Source: Gigaspora margarita (Eukaryota; Glomeromycota; Glomeromycetes; Diversisporales; Gigasporaceae). From it: a stretch of 64,000 nt of DNA. Positions 35,424 through 47,066 of this stretch are shown here, piece by piece. The DNA lies in the NCBI GenBank assembly GCA_009809945.1, contig WTPW01000027.1:634323-698322 (forward strand). Reading direction: 5' to 3'. The notes under the pieces were generated by a model. That model searched no databases and was not told where the DNA came from. It was given only the letters and a program-made list of their open reading frames with translations. Each line of letters starts with the position of its first letter. Within the stretch, counting starts at the first letter, position 1. A program made the translations under genes and the position numbers.

Positions 35424-35803
35424 TTGCTAAGTGAAGCGAGACCAAAATATAAAAATGTAAGGTTAGCTTAAAACTGCTAAGCAAAGTGAGATCAAAACAT
35501 AAAAATGTAAGGATAGCTTAAAACTGCTGAGCGAAGTGAGGCCAAAATATAAAAATGTAAAGTTAGCTTAAAACTGCTAAGTAAAGTGAGGCCAAAACAT
35601 AAAAAAGTAAGGTTAGCTTAAAACTGCTGAGTAAAGCAAGGCCAAAATATTAAATATAAGGCTAAATGAGACCAAAACATTAAATATAAGGCTAGCTTAA
35701 ACTGCTAAGCAAAGCAAGACCAAAACATTAAATATAAGGCTAGCTTAAACTGCTGACTAAAGTGAGGCCAAAACATTAAATGTAAGGTTAGCTTAAAACA
35801 AGC
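35424..35803. repeat. Tandem array, ~50-bp unit, about 8 copies
   Basis: The unit CTGCTAAGCAAAGTGAGGCC + AAAACATAAAAATGTAAGGTTAGCTTAAAA starts at 35424, 35474, 35524, 35574 and 35624 (exact 50-bp spacing), then a shortened copy at about 35661 and 48-bp copies at 35702 and 35750. The AAGCGAAGTGAGGC core also appears singly at about 47287 and 47372. No long ORF runs through the array. Confidence 0.92.
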
Positions 35804-36294
35804 CCATTATACATATGTTTTATACTATAAATAGTTGATTTGGATATAGCACTAATCTGATTTTTAACCATCAGCTTAGTTAATTTAATAAATTTAAGCT
35901 AACTATATACAATCTTGACTGTATCATATACCAATATACCATCTACAAATCTAATGATATTAGTTGGTTAAAATTTGGTAGCACAGCAACTACATGATCA
36001 TGTCTAGCTAAAGGTATTCAATTGTGCCTGATCTATTTTTTCCATATAAATATATACTATATAATGGTTGTGTGCATATATGAACCAGATCATATCAACT
36101 TTTTCATTGTACATGGTTAGATTATGCAACTATTTGATCATTTGTAGCATCCCTATTCAGAAGATCTGCAGTCCAATTTTCTCCAAATTCCAGGAAAGGG
36201 AGACCATTAAAACTAGATGCTTTATATGTTTTTTATTATTTAATTAAAATTAGGGTAAGAGTTAGTTGGATATTAGGGTTAGAGATGTCTTATA
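35804..36294. other. AT-rich DNA without gene
   Basis: Nothing recognised between the tandem array and the next palindromic element. Confidence 0.5.
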
Positions 36295-36759
36295 CAGGGG
36301 GGTGACTGTGCATTGTGGACACTTTTTAAAATTTATACCAAGCTAAATAAATATAATATCAAGCTAAAAATTATATAAAAAGTTTATTAAATCTAAGGCT
36401 TTTAAATAAAAAAAATTATAAAATTCTATGCAATAGTTTTTAAAATAATTAAGGTAACACAAATTTGTATAATGTTATACTAGTACGAAATTAGTAATTT
36501 TAATATAACCTATATAATAAATAGAATTACTAAATATAGTAATATTTTTTTTTTTTTTTATTCTTTGATGAGTCCACTAGAAACTTGTGAGTGAACAGAA
36601 GAATACTATGCTAAAAAAAAATTTTACAAAATACTCGGTTCTGACTCTTATAAGCCTAACAACACAGTTTCCTACAAAGAACCTAAGTGTACTCTGTCGC
36701 ACTGTTTCCCTAACGAAACAGGTTTCAATGGTAACCCGTCAGTGACCATACCAAAAGGG

Positions 36760-39700
36760 CTTTTTGTTCCTCTCGATGAAGCCTAACATCCCTTCTTCCA
36801 CCAAAATTTCCATCTCTTTATATTTTTCCAAGACCTTCTCCTTTTGTGTTTCCTTACTTCCCTTTGAACCTTCTGTTGACTTCTTTCTTTTACACTTCTT
36901 TTTCTCTTTTTTACTATTAATCTTTTTTTTTTGTTTTTTTTTTTTGTGCGATACCTGCTTCTTCTTCCCATTCGTTCACCATCTGACAANNATCTTTNCA
37001 GATTATCTCGAAGAAACNATTCCAAACTATATTTAAAATATCTTCAATGATTTGATTCATTAGTTTATTGGTCTGAAAATGCCTTTGAATTCTCTTCTGG
37101 GCTTTGTGACAGAATAACCTCTTGATTAGACCTATTCGTAAACTGACAATTTCCTCATGTTCTTTTCCAAAAACTAGTTGCGCTAATTTTTGTATGGATA
37201 GTCTTTTCTGAACATCTTTTGACAAATTGTTCCAGGCGACCTCGGAAGCTACTAATTGAATACTCCACTATGAAGTTTCATAACTTACACAATTCGCTAA
37301 ATGTTTGTGCACCTCATTTATGCTTGCATTACAAGATAGACAATTTGGAGCCTCATAGAGATCTGGTCTTCTTTTATTTAATGAGACTAGCAGGAGAAGA
37401 TTTTTTGACAGACACTTAATAATAAAACATGCTTTCTTACTTTTCCTAAGTGTTGTGCCTCGTATTCCAGTTATCTCTTTAAGCTTTTTCCAGAAAAAGG
37501 ACCAGCTTTTGTCATTGTATCTGTCTTTTTGAACTATACTGGATGCTATTCGTGATTGTCACCATTCGGCACTATGTACATATTATTCAGTGTTTTTATA
37601 AAAGCTCGCGGAGGTGCCTCTACTAGCCAATTTTTCCAATACAAGATACTTTGAAATCTTGAATTTTCTCCTACATTTACTTGAATTTTTTCTGATGCCA
37701 TACAACCTTTTTTTGCAAGTTTATCCGCAAAGTCATTCCACTTGTTATTACTATGACCCTTGACCTTGTTAAGCTCTAGTATAATGTCTTTTGTTTTGAT
37801 CAGATCTATGATTTTTTCTACCAAAAGAAAATTGGGCCTCTTCTGTGCCTTGCTTGTTGAATCAAGAGAAAAACCTACTTCGATTGCACAAATTGCTGCC
37901 TCACTGTCTGTATATACTATAGCTTCTGACGAGATTGGAATTGTTAAGAGCATAGTCCATATTGCTACTAGCTCTGCCTTTGTTGATGATGGCCATTGCG
38001 ATACTCTGATTGACATTGTATCCAAAATTTCACTCTCTGTATTACTCAGTTGAACCCATCCTGCTTCTATCATGCACTGCGGACCACTAATACTCATATT
38101 TTCTACCAAAGAACTGTCTGTATAAAAAATAAACCTACTATAATTTTCTATCTAAATTTTTTCTAAGACTATATTTACTAAAAGAAATTCTGTTTTACTC
38201 TCTAGCTTTTTATTTAAAATTAACTCTATTTGATACTATTTACAATTTTAATACTACTAAAAACTCGCTCTTCTAACTTCATATTATTTACTTTCTTCCT
38301 TTTCCTTATGCCAGAGACCATATCTGATATTATCAAAAATTTCTGTTTTTCATTTTTCCTAAAGGGTCTAGGGAGGACTTCTGTAATATCTTCCTTTTTG
38401 ATTCATCTTGCACATATATCTTTTTCTTTTTCACATCTATTTGGCAACCTTTACATTTGGAGATACAAATATTTGTCGAATCTTGAAGTAGATTGTCAGA
38501 CCAATGTTCAACTATCAGATCCTTTTTCTTTTTCTGAATTATTCGACCAAAATTCTAATTGCTATGTTTTGATTTAAACACAACCCAATCTTTCACTCTT
38601 TGGTCTTCAGAGATAAAGGCCGTTCTGAGTTCCAATGCTAGTGTATTAGGGTTCGGTACATTAAGACATGCTACAACCTCTCTTGTAGTTGGGTTTCCGA
38701 TCACCTTCTTTTCTATTTCAGCAAACTAGTAAGCTTTCTTTCCTTGAATAGGAAGGTCTAAGACTTTTTTTAACTGTTGCCATGTGATCAGAACCTTACT
38801 TTCTGAGTCCATTAATTGTCCTATATATGTTAGATTGAGCTTGTTAACATGCTTGTATGATCGATAGAAGCACTCAGGTGACAGAAAACTTCTAATCGTT
38901 GGCAAATGTCTTTCTGGAGTAATAATATCTTCTGTGAGTGCTATTTCTAGGTTTCTTTCTTTTGTTTTAATAAAAATTGAGCAATCTAGATTGCTTTTCC
39001 ACAATTTTTCTGAATTACTATATCCGACTCATTAACAGATCTTTCGCTAGTTGCTGCTAAAAACCAGCCTTGTGTTATATATTTCTTTGCAAAATTTGCT
39101 TCGATACCCGTACTGTTTAGCCTATAGATAAGACTTGTTATTTGCCTTGTAAAAACTTTGTCGCTAAGTTTCTTACAGTTACCAAGGTTTTTTTGCGTGA
39201 CTAGGAAATTACTTGTCATACATGCAAACTCTATTTTGTTCTTTACTAGCCTTATAAAGGGTTGACGAATTGCATCTAAGGCCCTTCGCAGAAGGTTAAC
39301 TGTTTGTAAAATATAGCTGAGCTTGGGAAGAATACACATATTATTGATATATGAGAGTTGGCTAATTGAAAGTTTTTTGTGATAAAGTGTTTAGCAAAAT
39401 TGCTGCATGATCCACTTTGCTTTTGCTTTGATGTGCTTCTCATTCCTTGTCTGGTTTAGCTATACACCCAAAAACTGTACTAAAGTATTTTTTTTCTCTG
39501 CTATAATTTTGTTTTGAGATAAAAAAATTGACTTCTCCTCTCTTGAGTTAAAAACTACCAGCTTAGACTTTTGGAGGTTAATTTTAATGTTATTTATCTT
39601 GTAGAATTCCTCCGCAATCTTAATTAGCTTTTCTAGTTGTTGTTTATTACTAGCTACTCATGTTGTATCATCTGCGTATGCGATCGCTGCACATCGAGTT

Positions 39701-42065
39701 GAGTAGCTGTTGGAGTATGCTTCATACTTCGCTAAGCTCAAATCATAGCCCTGATTAGTTTCATTTTGCATGTAAAAAAGGAGCGGGTTGTAGAAAATTC
39801 TCTAAACCAGAAGTGATATTACCTCCTCATGGTCTATTCCATCTATAGCTTTAAAGCCTGTACTGAGTCCTAGAGCTGTAATAATCTTAATTTGCCACTC
39901 ACCAAATAGGTCTAGGATAAAATTAATTGAAGTGGCTGATAGCTTCAAACGTAAAAGAGCCCTTTCTAGCATTACTAGCGAAACTGAGTCAAAAGCTTTT
40001 TGCATATCTTGCAAGAGTATCTACAACTCCTTCTTCTTTTCACTGCTTCTTCTATTATTGAGTTTAAAATGTGTATAGGAGCCTCTGTCGAGCAACCGGG
40101 TAGTCCTACAAAATTGTATCCTTTAAGTACCATGTTCTCTTTAAAGATCTTGGACAGGTGTGATGTGAAGATTTTTGTGACACACTTTCTAAAAGCTTCT
40201 AAAAGTGCGATAGGTCTTATATTATTGAGGTCATAATCCAATCTTCATTTTTGGGGATCGCATAAAGCTGAGCAATTTTCTACTTATTTGGAACTAAACC
40301 GGTTCTTATACATGCTGAGGCAAAGTTTCTAAAAATAGCATGCGTTTTGCTACCTGCATTTTTAATTAGAATATAAATTATTCCTGAAATGCCTGGTGCT
40401 GATTTCAAACTCAGACTACTTAACATCTGTTTCCATTCTTTCTCTGAGATTTCTTCCAAAAATTCTCATATAAACTTTCTTGAACATAGCTAGCAGGTTT
40501 ATAGATTTCTGCTCACTTTTGGGTCAGAAGATTTGGCCTTGCATTTCTCTTTTGATACTGGTTCTAAAAATGCTTTTCTGTTATGGACATGACTTCTTCA
40601 GGTTTTGTAATGAGCTCTCGACTATGATCTTGTTTTTCTAATACTAGCTTGTTAATTATGATTTTGTTATAAGGTTTATTTAGGAGACTCACTAACATCT
40701 GGCCTTGGTAGTTGACTATCATTTCACAATGCTTCTTGACTTTTTTCTAGATTTCCTTGTTTCTGCTAATAGTATTCTCAGTTAAGCACTTTTTCTCTAG
40801 AATTTTTTTTCAGCCACACAGATCATGTTCTCCCTCATCCAAACTTTGTGGCTGTAATAATCCTATCTCTAGGTCTAGCTTTTTATTTATGTACGATATA
40901 TTGTTATTTGCAGAAACCACTGTATTACTATTTAGCTGAGACACTTTGCCATCACGGATACCTCTAATGATTTTGCCCAAAACCAGAATGCTTTTCTCTA
41001 GTTCTGTTTTGACCTTGGATCTTTTCTTGCTACAACCTGTGTTCAAGATCTTCTTCTTTGGTAACGTTTGGTTGGCTGCTTTTATTATTGCATTCTGAAT
41101 AATGTTCCAAAGATGGTCTAATTCTTTTTTTCCTATATTATTGTTCATTTCTACTCCCTCTAGATTATTGAGATCCTGATTTCCTTCTAGTAGTTTTTGG
41201 AGCAGCATAGCATAATTTTCCCAATCTTCTTCGCTCGCTTTATCATACAGGTAAATTGTTCTCTTCTGCCCACATTGCTTTATTGTGAACAAACTCTTTT
41301 TCTCTATTAAATGCCCAAGGTAAATTTTTGCTATGACTGCGTTATGATCATTATCCGTCCATGTACTCATATCTTTTATTTTAGCCTCCATTAGTCCTAA
41401 ACTGAGCTCTCTCGAGATCCAGATTTGATCTATTCTCAAACCCTGGTCCCAGCTTGCCCATGTGTATTCCTTGCTATCTGAATTGAGTACACGATATGAA
41501 TCTATAAAGTCTTGTTTGTTTAGCCATTTATATAATGGAAGTCTTTTGTGCTGAGAACTTGGAACTTTTCTATCGAGTATTTGGTCCAGAACATAATTGA
41601 AATCACCCATAATAATATATTGATTCCTTTGAGAACCAAGGGCTACTTTTGTGACAATTTTTTGTTGAACTAATTTTGCAATTTCTCTATTATTTGGTGG
41701 TAAATAGACTAATATAATTATTAACTCTAATTGTTTAAAGAGAAAGGTCATTTCTAAATAAAATGGTGATTCCCGTTTAATTTGACCCAAATGTCTTTTC
41801 CACTTTTTTTTAACCAAAAGTCCAACACCCAAACCTTTTTTCTTTTTTTTCTCCGTATTTGACCAAAAACCAACAAAATTTTCCTTATTAAAATTCAAAA
41901 AAGCCCCTTCCTTGTTGGTAATATTTGTTTCTATATACCTAAAATATCTATATCCTCTTCTATTGCCCCCAAAATTATGTTACTTTTAAAAAGATTACTC
42001 TTAAGCCCATTAATATTGTGACATCCCACTTTGAGAAATTGATTATTATCTACTTGAGGGCTTAT
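36760..42065 (-). pseudogene. LINE ORF2: endonuclease, reverse transcriptase, RNase H
   Basis: Reading the minus strand: endonuclease from GCHNINGLKSN (about 42050) through the open frame 41898-40810, with IIMGDFNYVLD, RIDQIWIS and DNDHNAV as metal- and phosphate-binding motifs. Reverse transcriptase at about 40420-39530: PGISGIIYILIKNAG, NIRPIALLEAFRKCVTKI, GYNFVGLPGCSTE, DMQKAFDSVS and AYADDT at 39681-39665. Thumb and connection regions from 39339 to 38726. RNase H at about 38140-37640: YTDSSLVENMS, STKAELVAIW, YTDSEAAI, VKGHSNNKWNDFADKLAKKG. C-terminal CCHC-like motif CLSCN..H....C near 37340-37290, then KDVQKRLSIQKLAQLVFG to about 36920. Frames change several times and stops occur, e.g. 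shortly after EEVISLLV and in the EN N-terminus. Four Ns lie in the last exonic part. Confidence 0.9.
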
Positions 42066-42177
42066 TAAATGACTAGCATCATTATTATTATTTTTTTAAT
42101 ATTGTAATCTAAGGATGTCATCTGTGAATGCAAGCCCATAGGCTTGCTTGTGTCTATTAATTCACCCTTGGCAAATA

Positions 42178-43670
42178 TTAGAAGCAATAGGGAACATAAG
42201 TTTCCTGTCTTTCTTCAATATTTTGGAGTCTTCTAAGAATTTCGTCGAGTATTTTGTTTTGGTTTAATGAATTCTGAGCTGAATTTAAAGACGTCAGGGC
42301 CTTTTGAGTACTACTGCGAGATATTGATGTGCTGGTTTGTCTGCTTATTATACTTTCTGTGACTTTCCTCTTTTTCTCTTGTACTCTTCCGAAAGATGCA
42401 TCCAAAGGGTTTTTTTTGTATGACCTGCAGTTTTCATTCTTTGAACTACCCTTATAGTTAAAATTTTCTTCTGCACTTCTGTGTCATTTTGATGTAGGTG
42501 ATGTGTTCTTTTGATTTGAACTGCTCCAATTGAGCCTAGTATTGTAATACCAAGCTACATTTTCTGTTGACATGTTTAGATCTTCTTGACTTTTAAAATA
42601 AACAAAAGCAACACTTCTTTGATTTCCATTGCTATTTTTTGGAATAAAAACCACTTTTACTTTTATTCTTCCTAGTTTTTGTAGTAAGCTAGCTTCCAAT
42701 GCTGTATGTGGGATTCCTCTTAGAACTGCCCTATGCTCTTTCCTTTTCTTTAGAAGCTCTGCATCAAATTTACCAGGTGTTAGTCTGCATAAATTTCCTT
42801 CTTCATAGTGCAAAGACCATAAACTTTCTAAATTTTCTTTTTTTTCCTTATTTCTGCACTGTATACTGACAAAAACTGCTCTTGTTTTGTTGAAATCTCT
42901 CCATTCTGTAGCTGTAATTTTTCCAAAATGATTAAAGCAGCACCTTATTTTTGCTAATCTTGAGCTTTCCGGAAGGTCCCATAGTATTAATCTCATTTGT
43001 AAATCTAATTTTCTATTGTTGTAACCATTATCTACTACCATTTTGTCTTTGTCTTCTACATTTAAATTTGCTTTTGTTACAAGGGTTTCTTCTAATAATG
43101 GTTCTTTACTTTTGTCTGCTTTGTCTTTAAAAAATTTTTCTTTTTTATTGAAAAGGCTAATCATTTCTTTGTTATCTTCTACTCGTAATCCAAACATTCA
43201 CACTCTGCATACAGTAGTGCAGCCTTATTTTCCACTTCTTCTAGGTTTTCTCCTGATAAAACTTCTAATTCACTTTTATTTAAAGTCATCTCTGCGACTC
43301 TAATTCTGTTATCTATTTTCTTTTTAGTACTTGAGTCATCAACATTATCTATAATTCTCTTTTTATTCAGTAGAAAATGATCTCCTTTTATGCCATCTTC
43401 CACACTTGAGATTTTTTCATCTTCTAGTTTTTCTTCTATCAGAATTTTTTCTTCAACCATAAGAAGTTCCTTACATGAATTTTTTTGTTGTATCCATTTA
43501 TACAAATCAATTGAGTGCCTAATAATTGCTATAAAGTTTGGGTCACTTATCCCAATATATTTAGCTATATGTCTATCCATTTTTAAGATTAGGATTTTCT
43601 GTTCATCATGTACCCATTCTACTTCTTCCTGTGCTTTGGTGTACAAATTCTTTATATCATTTAGCTTCAT
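42178..43670 (-). pseudogene. LINE ORF1: RNA-binding-like protein
   Basis: Starts MKLNDIKNLYTKAQEEVEWV at 43670. A frameshift near 43190 (ECECLDYE then a new frame from FGLRVEDNKEMI) links 163 codons to a second part of 237 codons. A single TGA (42486-42484) separates this from a further 100 codons in the same frame, ending MQ..NIEERQETYVPYCF at 42178. The middle part shows two RRM-like blocks: RLILWDLPESSRLAKIRCCF..GKITATEW, and HRAVLRGIPHTALEASLLQK followed by RSVAFVYFKSQED. ORF1 proteins of this group bind element RNA. Charged and coiled-coil rich at the N-terminus. Confidence 0.78.
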
Positions 43671-44370
43671 TGTGTTCTCGATTCATTTTGATAATCCTAA
43701 TCTCTTATCTAAAACTGGTTTTCCCTAAAATTGATGCTGTTGATTGAATATCTATCTTTCCAGAAGTTTCTATTTGATGACTTCTACAATTCACATGTAG
43801 TCTTTGTTTATTTGTTTACTTTATCTCGATTGATTGACCAATTGTTATTATTACCAAAATGAGAATGTGCTGTGTTTGTTTTGTTTGTAGTACCAAATGA
43901 TCTACCTTTCCAGGTCAGACTAGAATGCCTACTTTTTTTAAAAAATTTCTTGAAGCGTTGGAAGAAATTTCCAAATTTTCTTTCTAGCTACTAATAAATA
44001 CTAGAAGAACTTCTAACAGATTGTTGTATATCTATTTTCTCTTACTTCTTTTTAAGAGGAGATGAGAAAAAAATTAAATGTCTATATGAGTTTTCTAAGT
44101 ATTTTTTAGTTTTTTGTTTAGCTCCTTTTTTGGTTCGGTGGATCAGCGGAAAGAGTTTTTTGTTGCCTTCTAAATATAGTAATATATGAACTTAATTTTT
44201 TTATTAAATAAATTAATTTTTTCTAAATAATATTTTTTAATATAACAAATTATATATTTTTTTAACATTTTTAAAATTTTTAAAAAATATTTATAAAATT
44301 ATTATATATAGCAATAAAAATTATTACTTTTATAAATTAATTAATTTAAATTAATATTTTAACTTTTACT

Positions 44371-44896
44371 TTAAGGGTAGAGGGTACATAGACCATTTTT
44401 ATATAGTTTTATATAGTATTTTGAAAATTTCATATAAAACTAATATATGCTACTAATAAAAATTTTTTAAATTACAACTAATGTTTATTAAAATTTTACA
44501 AAATATAAATAAAACAATTTATCTATTATAGTAAAATTTTGAACTATTATTATATTTTAAAAAAATATAGTTGTATATATCACAAAGTTTTTCTGGGTTA
44601 GCCCAAAATTTTCTCTGTTGCACAAAATCGCAAATTCTGATTGGTCAATTTACGTAAATTTATAAGTTAGTTTTATTACTAAATTTTAATACCCAATCTT
44701 TAAAAATATATTTTTTACTAAGTTTTTACCAAATTTTAATAATTTTACTATCATTAGAATTAGAAAAACCTAATTTATAAACTTGTTTTAAGTATTGAAA
44801 TTAGTTTACTTAATATAATTTTTTTATAAAATTAATTATAAAAAAATTTACCATTAAGATTATATATAATTTTAAAATAGCACCCTCTACCCTTAA
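44371..44896. mobile_element. TTAA-ended MITE, 526 bp (copy 2)
   Basis: Ends TTAAGGGTAGAGGGTACATA and, inverted, TTAAGGGTAGAGGGTGCTAT. Internal order matches copy 1 (4732-5256): TATGCTACTAATAAAAATTT, AAATTCTGATTGGTCAA, AATACCCAATCTTTAA and TTTTACTATCATTAGAAT. Inserted in the right arm of palindromic copy 2, independently of the LINE. Confidence 0.88.
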
Positions 44897-45394
44897 AAAA
44901 TCATAAAAAATTCAAAATTTTTTAAAAATTATAAAAATTTCAAATTATATATAATTTGTTATATTAAATAACTTTATAAAATTAAAAATTTAGTTTATTT
45001 AATAAAAAATTAATTTTTACTATAAAAATATAATTTTAATAATTTTTTAATATTACTAGCTTCGTACTGGTATAAAATTACACAATTTTGTATTATCTTA
45101 ATTATTTTAAAACTACTGCATAGAATTTTATAATTTTTTTATTTAAAAGCCTTAGATTTAATAAACTTTTTATATAATTTTTAACTTGATATTATATTTA
45201 TTTAGCTTGGTATAAATTTTTAAAAAGTGTTCACAATGCACTGTCACCCCCCTGTAGATAAAATTGCCTTTCTGACAATTTTTATTAATGCTATAAAACA
45301 GGTTTAGATAATCGTTTCTTGTATTTTTGGACTTTTTTACTTTTTTTGTTTTTGCTTGTCGATCTGATCCATGACAATCAAAATTTTACAATTT

Positions 45395-45438
45395 GATTGG
45401 TTGTCAGTCACGTGATGGCACCTGACTTTAACAAATCC
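45395..45438. mobile_element. Orphan MULE terminus
   Basis: GTCACGTGATGGCACCTGAC TTTAACAAATCCCC matches the right terminus of the MULE at 32487-32525 (GATCACATGATGGTACCTGG CTTTAATGGATCCC). No partner end nearby, so a truncated relic. Confidence 0.6.
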
Positions 45439-46094
45439 CCAGAAAAGAAAATTTTTGTTAACCCTTTTTCATAAATAGATAGATAGAATTTGAAATAGCT
45501 ATTGGTATTGCTATTTCTATTGTATTTACCTGAAAAAATAAAAAAAATAAAAAAATAAAAAAAAAGGAAGAGAAAATTGCAATGCAATTCTAATTGATAA
45601 AAAGATTTCACTTTTTACATTACTATTAGGTTTTTGTTTATATTTGAAAATAAGTTTCTGCATTTTGCATATTTTTTTTGGATTTTTTATAGGATATGAA
45701 TTGATAATCTCTGATTGTCAAAGACAGTACAAACATTTACAATGAAAATTTGATGATCTTTTCTAAATTAAAATTTTTTCAAGAATACAGGTTTTTATCT
45801 TGATTAAAGTGCATAAAGATCACTATAAAAAATGTTCTTCTTTTTATTATTATCTTTCAGTATTGCACTAACTAAATTTGCTGATCATGTTTCCTAATTT
45901 TTAAATAAAACTTTCTGTATAAATCCCCCAAAAATGTAATTTTGAATTTTGATCGAATAAAATTTAACCCTGTTCATTAGGCTATTTAAGTTAATTTTTT
46001 AGTTAGCATTACTTCTCCCCTTCCCCTCTGATGTCCCCAGCAAAATAACATATAAAAAAGTAAAAATTGAAAACAATAAAAATACTGTATAACC

Positions 46095-46205
46095 AGAAAT
46101 AACTCAGCAGGTATAGTTTCAAAATTCAGTCTAGATTAAGCTTAATTTGGACCAAAATTCAAAATAACTCTATAATGTTATTTTTTCGCAATTATACAAC
46201 AGTTA
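46095..46205. repeat. Worn relative of the MITE at 60978
   Basis: Parallels 60978-61101 in order: AATAACTC.GCAG, TTCAAAATTCAGTCTAGATT / TTCGAATTTCGGCCTAAATT, AAGCTTAATTTGGACC / AAACTTAATTCGGGCC, CAAAATAACTC / CGAAATAACGCC. Many transitions. Confidence 0.5.
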
Positions 46206-46971
46206 TAAAATAAAAAAAATAATTTAAAATAATTTAAAATAATTTAAAAAATAAAATTAAACCAATTAAAACAAAATTAAAAAATATTTTTTTTAAAAAA
46301 AAGAGAAAAAAAGTAATTAAATTAAAAATATTGCTAAAATTTTAGTTCCTACTTGACTCTCTCTCATATATATTTATTTCAGTTTATGATAAAATGATTC
46401 AAGAGAAACTGTTAAAAAAGATCTACAAAATGTTTTTTACTCGATTCTAAAGAGCTAGAAAACTAATATTAATGAGTAGGAAGAAATATTTAAATAAACA
46501 CTTAACTTTTACTGAAATAACAATTATGAACCAATTGTTCGAATTGATACTTTTTTATATTAATTTTTAAGCTATTCGATCAGTAATTTATTTCATTCAA
46601 TAAGAGATAAAATTTGCATAAGAACTTGGAAAATTAGTATAATATTCTTTTTCTCAGATGAAAGCATTAAAGATAGTTTGTTCATTTTATATGTCTGTTT
46701 CATTTGCCCCCTTCAAGAGTTCTGGAAAGTGATGTTAATTGTAAAATAACTTCAAATGGCTTATTCAACTAGTACCCCTAGATTATTTAGTGTTTATTTA
46801 GTTCATCATTTATTCCTGGTTTAGTGCAACTGCATTATGCAGCTACTTATTTGATATTGATAATTGATAACTGATAATTGCTATAGCTATAGCCATGTTA
46901 TGTGCTACACTTTGGGTATAAAAATCTGATATGACATCAATTGATAATGAATATAAACATTGTTTTAATCT

Positions 46972-47066
46972 TTTTTTTTTTAGTTTTCTGTTAATCTTAT
47001 GAATATACTTCAATTTTAATTTTTTTTTTAGTTTTCTGTTTAATTTATGGATATACTTCACTTTTT
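46972..47066. repeat. 48-bp unit, two tandem copies
   Basis: TTTAGTTTTCTGTT..AT.TTATG.ATATACTTCA occurs twice, 48 bp apart; explains the Lys-rich repetitive minus-strand frame there. Confidence 0.8.

Larger units (their letters stand above)
36546..44169 (-). mobile_element. Full-length non-LTR retrotransposon (Tad/I-type LINE), 7.6 kb
   Basis: The element is on the minus strand. A perfect 16-bp TSD, CTAAATATAGTAATAT, flanks it (36530-36545 and 44170-44185). Its 3' end is an A-tail (T-run at 36546-36559 on the plus strand) and the 5' end starts at 44169. Two ORF regions are present. ORF1 (43670-42178) has RRM-like segments. ORF2 (about 42065-36760) has APE endonuclease, reverse transcriptase with YADD, RNase H and a terminal CCHC-like knuckle. 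The RNase H domain places it with I/Tad-type fungal LINEs. Several stops and shifts show it is no longer mobile. Confidence 0.93.
36295..45254. mobile_element. Palindromic TIR element, copy 2, split by LINE and MITE
   Basis: The left arm 36295-36545 begins CAGGGGGGTGACTGTGCATT GTGGACACTTTTTAAAA. The right arm ends at 45254 with the inverse, TGCACTGTCACCCCCCTG. TA flanks both sides (36293-36294, 45255-45256). The arms share GGTATAAATTT(T), AAGCTAAATAAATATAA and AAGCCTTAGATTTAATAAAC. Without the LINE (36546-44169) and the TTAA MITE (44371-44896) the element would be about 0.8 kb, the size of copy 1. TIR sequence after the first 10 bases matches copy 1. Confidence 0.82.

Noticed and set aside
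35424..35803. CRISPR-like array (regular 50-bp repeats)
   Set aside because: Repeats are contiguous without unique spacers and the context is eukaryotic; ordinary tandem repeat.
36764..37036. Phe/Ser-rich plus-strand frame
   Set aside because: Antisense to the LINE ORF2 C-terminus and its Lys-rich end; includes Ns.
38230..38577. 115-codon plus-strand frame
   Set aside because: Antisense shadow of the LINE region between RT and RNase H.
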